The translations under genes and the position numbers were made by a program. The notes under the pieces are model-generated. The model made no database searches and was not told where the DNA came from. It saw only the letters and a list, made by a program, of their open reading frames with translations. 6,436 nt of DNA from Ilumatobacteraceae bacterium (lineage in GTDB: Bacteria; Actinomycetota; Acidimicrobiia; Acidimicrobiales; Ilumatobacteraceae), in the NCBI GenBank assembly GCA_016463105.1, contig JAEMRY010000067.1, forward strand, positions 1 through 6,436, in the 5' to 3' direction. The first letter of the stretch is position 1; every line of letters begins with the position of its first letter. Of the stretch, positions 1-5,970 are shown in pieces.

Positions 1-767
1 CGACCTTGCCACTTTGGTTTGCGTTTTTCGGCGTAAGCCTTTGCTCCCTCTAGTGCATCAAGCGAATCAATCGCGCTGCGATAGGCGCTGTTGTTGCGTA
101 CAACTGTCATCGCGTCTGATGTCGAAACAGTTTCGAGTGAACGTATCAGATCTAAAACAGCAGTAACGCTAAGTGGTGCCGATAAACAAATCTTCTCTGC
201 AAGTCGGCGCGCAGCAGGAAGTAAATCTTCAGCAGTTGTAACTTCGTTTACAACTCCCCAAGTTTGTGCTTCGGTAGCTGACATTCGACGTCCAGAGATC
301 AGCATCTCGCGCGCAATATTTGCAGGCAAAACTTTTGGCAGACGAATTGTTGCGTTGTCAGCGATCAATCCGAGTGTTGCTTCGGGCAAAAAAAACTCGG
401 CGTGCTCGGCGGCAACAATTAGGTCAGCCGCCAGTGCAATCTCAAATCCACCACCAACCGCCATTCCGTTTACGGCGACGATAACTGGCTTTGGTCGATA
501 CTTCAGTTCACAAATGCCACCGAAACCGCCAACTCCATAATCAGATTCAAAGGCTTCGCCTTCGCTGGCCGCGGTTAGATCCCAGCCTGCTGAAAAAAAT
601 CTCGTACCGGCGCCAGTCAAGATCGCGACACGCAGTTGAGAATCTTTCATAAACGATTCGAACACTGCGCTCATTTCGCGACTTGTTGCGGCGTCAATCG
701 CGTTGGCTTTCGGGCGATTGATTGTTACTTCTAAAATTTCGTTGTTGCGAGTTACTTCGATGCTCAT
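1..767 (-). CDS. caiD: Carnitinyl-CoA dehydratase (CaiD-like, crotonase family), 3' end cut by the window edge
   Basis: Predicted to hydrate crotonobetainyl-CoA to L-carnitinyl-CoA reversibly in the cytoplasm. 255 codons are visible, plus a last partial codon CG, which must encode Arg; the C-terminus would then read KWQGR, like the end of E. coli CaiD as I remember it (about 261 residues), so probably only the stop is missing. Seen: RPKANAID near residues 18-25, the oxyanion-hole segment FFSAGWDL (57-64), GGGFE with Glu109 and LPEATLG with Glu129. These match the two catalytic glutamates of CaiD. The SAGWDL and RPKANAID segments resemble CaiD more than generic enoyl-CoA hydratases. The loop after Glu129 (ADNATIRLP) lacks the usual glycine-rich PxxGG sequence and is one residue shorter. 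The ATG overlaps the synthetase TGA by 4 nt (ATGA) with no Shine-Dalgarno, implying translational coupling. A generic enoyl-CoA hydratase remains the alternative. Confidence 0.88.
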   Translation of the reverse strand, partial: MSIEVTRNNEILEVTINRPKANAIDAATSREMSAVFESFMKDSQLRVAILTGAGTRFFSAGWDLTAASEGEAFESDYGVGGFGGICELKYRPKPVIVAVNGMAVGGGFEIALAADLIVAAEHAEFFLPEATLGLIADNATIRLPKVLPANIAREMLISGRRMSATEAQTWGVVNEVTTAEDLLPAARRLAEKICLSAPLSVTAVLDLIRSLETVSTSDAMTVVRNNSAYRSAIDSLDALEGAKAYAEKRKPKWQG

Positions 768-2803
768 TGTTGAGTCGCGATCATCAGAGCGTCGACGGCC
801 ACAGCAGTATTGGGTGTAACTAGCACAGGATTTAATTCAACCTCTACTAAGTTGTTATTCATCGCTGTTGAAATGACATTTTGAATTAACTCAACAAGTG
901 CATTTAGATTGCCGGCTGGTTTGCCACGAAAGCCATTTAATAGCGGGGCGATTCTTAGTTTGGCGAGAGAGCCAAGAATCTGTACGTCATCTACGGGCGC
1001 TAGAAGAAAAGTCGTATCGCGCCACAATTCTGTATAAACACCACCTGCGCCCAGAGTAATCAGCCAACCAACGGGGGCATCGCGACGAATGCTCACCAAT
1101 ATTTCGGCCACGACGTCAACAACTGTCTGTTCAACCAGAAATTCATTAATCTCACTTGGCATCATCGCCAAGGCTGAATCAAGCTCCTGTTTGTTTTGAA
1201 GACCGACTTTCACTGCACCCACTTCGCTTTTATGGGCGAGCCCCAAACCTTTGAGCGTTATCGGAAAGCCAATTTTATTTGCCATGTCTGCAATGTCTGA
1301 GCGCGTGCATCGCACTCCATTCGGAACATTGACACCATTTTTTTGGAGCATCAATTTGGCATCAGCCTCATCAATTAGTTTCGTCTTAAGTGCAGTCACA
1401 ACTTGTGCCGGTGGGTCACCAGCCTGATTATCAGCAAGCCAAGCCGCCGCATTAAGCGCAACGAGCGCTTCATGCAGCCCTTGCAACACAACTAAGTTTG
1501 CATCTTTTGCCGCAACTCGAATTGCATTTGTTATGCATTCTGGCAAAGTTGCAACTATGACACCGCGTTTGTTTGTGGCTTGAGCCGCATCACCAAGTGA
1601 TTGCGCCGCGATTACCCAAGTCTGCGAATCTTGATCATCTCGTGGGGGAGTATCAAGAATTAGAAGCGTTGCATCTTGTGGGCCGTCCATAACTTGTGTA
1701 AAAGTGTTTGCTGTCGCGACACGATCACCCCACATAAATGTGTGATAGTCAAATGGGTTTCCGACCGTTACGAGTTCTGTCAACGTTGAACTAATTCGTG
1801 CATGCTGTTCAGTTGAAAACGGCTCGAATCGCAATGCGGTTTTTTCACTGAGATCGGCGACTAGTGATGCTTCTCCGCCCGAGCAAGAAAGTGACACTAG
1901 TTTGTTGCCAGTTAATGTGCCACCCTGGTCAAGAAGTTTCAAAGTCTCAATCAGTTCAATTGGTGTATCAACCATCGCTACACCGCATCTTTCGAACAAT
2001 GCTTTATATGCGCTTCGACGACCAGCAAGTGATGCTGTGTGTGACGCGGCAATCATTGCGCCGGCTTCGCTGCGACCTGTTTGCAATGCAACAATGCGCA
2101 AGTTGCGTTTGTTTGCATAATAAGCCAACTTCGCAAAACGCACAGGATCAACAATTGCTTCGATAAATAATCCAACAGCAGTGACCCGACTGTCGTTGAT
2201 AAAAACTTCGAGACAATCTTCGATACCAGCAACTGCTTGGTTGCCAACTGTTACGAGATATGCAAGGTTTAAACCTCGTTGTTGCAAAGTTATGTTTAGT
2301 CCGACGTTTCCACTTTGACTGACAATCGCTACGCCACTAGTTACAGACTCACAGCCGTGTTGATCGGGCCACAGCGCAACACCGTCGAGCGCGTTGATGT
2401 ATCCATAACAGTTAGGCCCAAGTAATGGCATTTCGCCTGCCACTGCAACAAGTTGGTGCTGCAACTCAACACCGTCAACACCTGATTGTGTGCCCGACTC
2501 GGCGAAACCTGAGGCGTAACAAACCGCGCCACCAGCGCCAATTTTTGCTAATTGTTTTACGACGTCGATTGTTGCGTTGCGATTAACGGCAACGAAAGCA
2601 ACATCGGGAGCACTCGGAAGATCTGCAACGGATTTAAAACATTTAATCCCGGCAAGTGTTTCACGAGTTGGATGAACAGGCCATAATTCGCCTGTAAAGC
2701 CAAGTTTGAGACATTGTTCGATAACGCTCTGTGCCGGACTCGTGCCAAACAGTGCAATTGAACGCGGGTTGAGCGTTCTCGAAAGCAGTTGGTCAGCCAC
2801 CAT
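764..2803 (-). CDS. ADP-forming acyl-CoA synthetase (fused alpha/beta, acetate--CoA ligase family); possible betaine-CoA ligase
   Basis: Cytoplasmic enzyme of the NDP-forming acyl-CoA synthetase family: acid + ATP + CoA gives acyl-CoA + ADP + Pi through a phosphohistidine. With the ATG at 2801-2803 it has 679 residues, a normal length. Domain order: CoA-binding Rossmann domain (from about residue 8, NPRSIALFGTSP), succinyl-CoA ligase-like domains with GPNCYG (129-134) and SQSGN (163-167), the phospho-acceptor His255 in AASHTASLAG, then a C-terminal ATP-grasp domain from about residue 470 with HKSEVG (524-529), GAGGVYTELWRD (585-596) and ELNPVLV (656-662). An ATG at 2875 would add 24 residues that do not resemble the family, so it was not used. 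The chosen start overlaps the dehydrogenase stop by 11 nt. The substrate is not readable from sequence; the neighbours suggest gamma-butyrobetaine, crotonobetaine or carnitine. A broad fatty-acid or acetate ligase is possible. Confidence 0.9.
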   Translation of the reverse strand: MVADQLLSRTLNPRSIALFGTSPAQSVIEQCLKLGFTGELWPVHPTRETLAGIKCFKSVADLPSAPDVAFVAVNRNATIDVVKQLAKIGAGGAVCYASGFAESGTQSGVDGVELQHQLVAVAGEMPLLGPNCYGYINALDGVALWPDQHGCESVTSGVAIVSQSGNVGLNITLQQRGLNLAYLVTVGNQAVAGIEDCLEVFINDSRVTAVGLFIEAIVDPVRFAKLAYYANKRNLRIVALQTGRSEAGAMIAASHTASLAGRRSAYKALFERCGVAMVDTPIELIETLKLLDQGGTLTGNKLVSLSCSGGEASLVADLSEKTALRFEPFSTEQHARISSTLTELVTVGNPFDYHTFMWGDRVATANTFTQVMDGPQDATLLILDTPPRDDQDSQTWVIAAQSLGDAAQATNKRGVIVATLPECITNAIRVAAKDANLVVLQGLHEALVALNAAAWLADNQAGDPPAQVVTALKTKLIDEADAKLMLQKNGVNVPNGVRCTRSDIADMANKIGFPITLKGLGLAHKSEVGAVKVGLQNKQELDSALAMMPSEINEFLVEQTVVDVVAEILVSIRRDAPVGWLITLGAGGVYTELWRDTTFLLAPVDDVQILGSLAKLRIAPLLNGFRGKPAGNLNALVELIQNVISTAMNNNLVEVELNPVLVTPNTAVAVDALMIATQQ
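2793..2803 (-). other. 11-nt gene overlap that fixes the synthetase start
   Basis: The synthetase ATG (2801-2803) sits just upstream of the acyl-CoA dehydrogenase TGA (2793-2795) in a different frame. There is no clear Shine-Dalgarno sequence in the preceding 17 bases, so initiation probably depends on ribosomes finishing the upstream gene. This start gives an N-terminus (MVADQLLSRTLNPRSIAL) typical of the family. Confidence 0.7.
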
Positions 2804-3953
2804 GAGGACGCAATAATGCTCGCGAAATAATGTGTCGTTGAATTTCGCTTGTTCCGTCCCAGATGCGGTCAACACGAGTGTCGCGCCACATGCGCTCTAA
2901 CGGAAGTTCGTCCATTAATCCCATGCCACCGAAAATTTGTATTGCTTCATCAGTGACAAACTGACACATTTCACTAGAAAACACCTTGGCCATCGCAACT
3001 TCAGTATCACTGAAGTTGCCAGCAGCATCGTTAAACGCTGCACGCAAAGTTAACAATTCTGCGGCATCAAGTTGTATCTGCATATCAGCCAATTTGAATG
3101 ACACGCCTTGAAACTTGCCAATTTGTTGACCAAATTGTTCGCGCGTTGCTGCCCACTCGACGGCTAATTTGAGTGCACGACGAGCACGCCCGACACAAAC
3201 AGCAGCAACTTGAAGTCGTGTAGCGCCAAGCCATTCGTTGGCGGCATCAAACCCATTGTGTTCTTCGCCCAGCACATTTGCACCTGGCACACGACAGTTA
3301 TCAAAATTGATAATCATGTTGTGGTAACCATTATTTGAAACACAGTTATAACCCTTGACGCGCTCGCAACCCTTTGTATCAAAATCAACCAAAAAACCAG
3401 TGATCTTCTTTTTGATTCCTTTTGGTGTTTGTTCTTCACCGCTGGCAGCAAATAAAATCACATAATCGGCCATGTCGGCATGCGAAATAAAATGTTTCGT
3501 TCCATTAATAATCCAATCTTTGCCGTCACGGGTTGCGGTGCACTTCATTCCGCGAACATCTGATCCGGCATCAGGTTCAGACATTGCAAGACACTCAACA
3601 CGATCGCCCGTAATTGTTGGTACAAGATATTCGGCGATTTGATTGTCTTTGCACGCTCGCAAAATATTGCTCGGTCGCGCAACTACATAATGCAATGCAT
3701 ACGAGGTAACTCCGAATTCGCGATCAACTAAAGTCGTGTCAAACGAATCGAGTCCGCCACCACCAAGTTCGGTTGGCATATTGCATGCGTAGAGTCCTGC
3801 AGCAATCGAGCGCTGTTTAATTTGTTTGACAAGATCTGGAGAGACTTTGCCTTCACGCTCAACTTTTTCTTCGTGCGGGATTAACTCACGCTCGGTAAAT
3901 GTTCGAGTCGTATCAACGATCATTTCTTGTTCTTGGGTTAAGCGAAAGTCCAT
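2793..3953 (-). CDS. Acyl-CoA dehydrogenase (FAD), candidate gamma-butyrobetainyl-CoA dehydrogenase
   Basis: A 386-residue flavoprotein of the standard acyl-CoA dehydrogenase length and layout: N-terminal helical domain (MDFRLTQEQEMI start), beta domain with AMSEPDAGSD (123-132, FAD/substrate contact), and C-terminal helical domain with TREQFGQQIGKFQ (270-282), IFGGMGLMDE (340-349) and RIWDGTSEIQR (363-373). Such enzymes form a 2,3-enoyl-CoA and pass electrons to ETF. Next to a CaiD homologue and a carnitine module, the likely reaction is gamma-butyrobetainyl-CoA to crotonobetainyl-CoA (or the reverse, as for CaiA in anaerobes); this is inference. The position that is the catalytic Glu in medium-chain enzymes (xYEGT) is Asp366 (IWDGT), and the alternative site used by isovaleryl-CoA dehydrogenase appears to be Thr245. 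The ATG follows the thioesterase stop after 11 nt, with only a weak GAGAG upstream. No ETF genes are in view. Confidence 0.92.
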   Translation of the reverse strand: MDFRLTQEQEMIVDTTRTFTERELIPHEEKVEREGKVSPDLVKQIKQRSIAAGLYACNMPTELGGGGLDSFDTTLVDREFGVTSYALHYVVARPSNILRACKDNQIAEYLVPTITGDRVECLAMSEPDAGSDVRGMKCTATRDGKDWIINGTKHFISHADMADYVILFAASGEEQTPKGIKKKITGFLVDFDTKGCERVKGYNCVSNNGYHNMIINFDNCRVPGANVLGEEHNGFDAANEWLGATRLQVAAVCVGRARRALKLAVEWAATREQFGQQIGKFQGVSFKLADMQIQLDAAELLTLRAAFNDAAGNFSDTEVAMAKVFSSEMCQFVTDEAIQIFGGMGLMDELPLERMWRDTRVDRIWDGTSEIQRHIISRALLRPHGG

Positions 3954-3964
3954 GGTCTATTCTC

Positions 3965-4492
3965 TCAGTTCTTATGCTTGATTTTCATGGTTCGACCAAC
4001 TTCTGGTGGGGTATCGAGAGTGCGGTGGCTAGCCATGATTGCGGTCAAAGCCAGGGCTACTGGTGGTTTGATTGCCGATGATTTGGCCGCCTTTGAGTCA
4101 ACATGCAACAACATTTGTTCGCAGGTTGACAGTCGGTCACCGGTTACGACATTAAACATCTCATGGTTAAAGTGCAATCGCTTCGTGTCAAAATCAAGCA
4201 CTTGAGTTGTAACTCTTAATGAGTCATTAAGTGCTGCTTCACGTTCGTAAATTATGTGAGTCTCAACAGTGTAAAACGAACTTCCAGCATCACGATATGC
4301 ATCGTCGACGCCGATGAATTGAAACAAAACATCTGAAGCCCAGCCAAACACAGTTAAATATGCAGCCTCTGTCATGTGATTGTTGTAGTCGACCCACTCT
4401 GGGACAACATTGCAGCGATACACGTCAAGAGGTGCACTAACTTTTTCGCCAACTTTCCAGGCACTAACTTCTTGTCGCAGAATTTCGGTCAT
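3965..4492 (-). CDS. cdhB: Free-standing hotdog acyl-CoA thioesterase (CdhB-like)
   Basis: A 175-residue 4HBT-type hotdog thioesterase, predicted to hydrolyse a betaine-type CoA thioester in the cytoplasm. The active-site region reads EWVDYNNHMTEAAY (32-45), with Asp35 and the xNH pattern of the 4-hydroxybenzoyl-CoA thioesterase group, followed by SSFYTVETH (71-79), the central beta sheet and a LLHVDSK strand (128-134). It aligns along nearly its whole length with the C-terminal domain of the preceding dehydrogenase gene (shared WxDYNxH, DVxF, SFxTxExH, LHVDxK and a terminal VGR), at about 30 % identity by eye. Its place after BKACE and carnitine dehydrogenase matches cdhB, the betainyl-CoA thioesterase of Pseudomonas. 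Because the fused domain may already do that job, this copy may act on carnitinyl-CoA instead. Its ATG overlaps the upstream TGA (ATGA). Confidence 0.88.
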   Translation of the reverse strand: MTEILRQEVSAWKVGEKVSAPLDVYRCNVVPEWVDYNNHMTEAAYLTVFGWASDVLFQFIGVDDAYRDAGSSFYTVETHIIYEREAALNDSLRVTTQVLDFDTKRLHFNHEMFNVVTGDRLSTCEQMLLHVDSKAAKSSAIKPPVALALTAIMASHRTLDTPPEVGRTMKIKHKN

Positions 4493-5970
4493 TTAATGCT
4501 TTGACCTACGAATCGACCAACTCCATCTGGCTTAGGCAACTTCGCGTGTGCTTTGGCAATTGGCTCGAGCAACACGAGCAACTCTGATCCGATTGGGCAT
4601 GCTTTTTTGAGTTTGGTATCTACATGCAGATAAATATGTTCGCCAGATGCAACGACCGTGCCGTCAGTCTGTGCCATTACCGAATGAATGTGAACTTTCT
4701 TGGCATCAAGCGAAATAACTTGCGCCGTTACGACAATTTCGTCACCGACTTTGCTTTCGCTGATATATCGAACATGGCTCTCGAGAGTAAAAAACGATCG
4801 ACCAGTTGCGAGATAGTCATTTGAAAACCCGATTGATCTAAAAAACACATCTAGTGCTTCGCTTGAGAGTTGCATATATCGACTGTCGTTTGTGTGACCG
4901 TTGTAGTCGGCCCAGTCAGCAGTAATTCGTCGACGCTGCACTTCGATCGGCGCCTCTATTTTTGTTGGTGCAGCGGTTGCACCACTAAAAAGTTTCTTCT
5001 CGTATGCCGACAAAGTTTCACCAGCACCAAATCCGACCTGCTTAAGCCCTTGCATCACTGCAACTAAACAGTCATCGCGTAGAACTTCTAGTTCACGAAT
5101 TGTTCGAGTTCCGGCCTGAGCATCAGATTGCGAAACAATTTTCTCAAGTAAAACATCATCGAGTTCAGGCACATTCATAAATTTCGTCCACGGCCATTTA
5201 AGTGTCGGGCCAAACTGCGCCATAAAGTGACGCATTCCGGCTTCGCCCCCGGCAATGCGATAGACCATGAACGTTCCCATGAACGACCAACGCAATCCAG
5301 CACCAAATCGAATTGCATCATCAATTTCTTCTGCAGTAGCAACACCATCATTGATCAGCCAAAGGGCTTCTCGCCACATTGCTTCCATCAATCGGTCAGC
5401 GACAAAACCATCAATTTCTTTTTTTAACATCAACGGTCGCATGCCAATTAATTCGTATACCTCTCGTGCGCGTTCGCGTGCGGCAGCAGTTGTTTTGTCG
5501 CCACCGCAAATCTCTACTAGCGGCAGCAAATAAACAGGATTAAACGGGTGGCCAACAACTAGTCGCTCAGGAAACGTCATGTCACGTTGCAACTGACTTG
5601 GCAAAATGCCTGATGTTGATGAACCAAATACGACATCGGCTGGCGCCACTCGGCTGGCTCTTGCGAGAAGTTCTTGCTTGAGTTCAACTCGCTCTGGCGC
5701 ACTTTCTTGCACAAAGTCAACGTCGGTAACCGCTGCTTCTGGAGTATCAACAAATGTGATCGTGCCTTCTTTGGGCAACGGTGCAAGAGTTAATTTGGCG
5801 TAGGCGCGCCGAGCGTTGGCCATGACTTCGCCGATCTTGCGTTGTGCCTGCGGGTCAACATCATAAATTTTTACGTCGTAGCCGTTGAGCACGAAGCGCG
5901 CGGCCCAACCACCGCCGATGACACCGCCACCAAGCAGACCGACGGTCTTAAGAGGCTTACTCGTTGTCAC
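4489..5970 (-). CDS. lcdH: Bifunctional L-carnitine dehydrogenase / betainyl-CoA thioesterase
   Basis: A 493-residue two-domain protein. Residues 1 to about 325 form an NAD-dependent 3-hydroxyacyl-CoA dehydrogenase-type enzyme that oxidises L-carnitine to 3-dehydrocarnitine: dinucleotide-binding GLLGGGVIGGGWAA (11-24), acidic Asp37/Asp39 ending the second strand (NAD preference), FGSSTSG (115-121) and GHPFNPVYLLPLVE with catalytic His141 and Glu153. After a linker (about 328-340, ATAAPTKIEAP) comes a hotdog thioesterase domain (about 341-493) with DWADYNGHT (352-360), SFFTLESH (392-399) and YLHVDTK (447-453). The same fusion is known in rhizobial-type enzymes, where the second domain cleaves betainyl-CoA to glycine betaine; Pseudomonas carries separate proteins. 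The start is GTG, overlapping the BKACE stop as GTGA. The preceding BKACE gene makes the dehydrogenase assignment stronger than general 3-hydroxybutyryl-CoA dehydrogenase. Confidence 0.93.
   Translation of the reverse strand: MTTSKPLKTVGLLGGGVIGGGWAARFVLNGYDVKIYDVDPQAQRKIGEVMANARRAYAKLTLAPLPKEGTITFVDTPEAAVTDVDFVQESAPERVELKQELLARASRVAPADVVFGSSTSGILPSQLQRDMTFPERLVVGHPFNPVYLLPLVEICGGDKTTAAARERAREVYELIGMRPLMLKKEIDGFVADRLMEAMWREALWLINDGVATAEEIDDAIRFGAGLRWSFMGTFMVYRIAGGEAGMRHFMAQFGPTLKWPWTKFMNVPELDDVLLEKIVSQSDAQAGTRTIRELEVLRDDCLVAVMQGLKQVGFGAGETLSAYEKKLFSGATAAPTKIEAPIEVQRRRITADWADYNGHTNDSRYMQLSSEALDVFFRSIGFSNDYLATGRSFFTLESHVRYISESKVGDEIVVTAQVISLDAKKVHIHSVMAQTDGTVVASGEHIYLHVDTKLKKACPIGSELLVLLEPIAKAHAKLPKPDGVGRFVGQSIK
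5967..5970 (-). other. GTGA start/stop overlap, GTG start of the carnitine dehydrogenase
   Basis: The complement of 5967-5970 reads GTGA: GTG opens the dehydrogenase frame and TGA closes the BKACE frame. No Shine-Dalgarno sequence is visible in the 20 bases before the GTG. The dinucleotide-binding motif begins only about ten residues downstream, and the next Met is at residue 50, beyond that motif, so GTG is the only sensible start. Confidence 0.85.

Noticed and set aside
388..395. Run of eight A (eight T on the coding strand), considered as a frameshift or slippage site
   Set aside because: The CaiD frame reads through it without a break (FFL before the catalytic PEA motif) and family motifs lie on both sides in the same frame.
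91..540. Plus-strand open frame of 149 codons opposite the CaiD homologue
   Set aside because: The minus-strand frame has full crotonase motifs with both catalytic glutamates across the same bases; the plus-strand translation is Ser/Ala-rich, resembles no family and is a shadow.
2804..2875. Longer start for the ADP-forming synthetase at the ATG ending at 2875
   Set aside because: The extra 24 residues are just a frame-shifted reading of the conserved dehydrogenase C-terminus and do not look like the family N-terminus; the ATG at 2803 gives a normal start.
5266..5286. Short direct repeat catgaacg twice, 13 bases apart, considered as an operator
   Set aside because: It lies inside the dehydrogenase coding sequence and is explained by the encoded FMGTFMV peptide.
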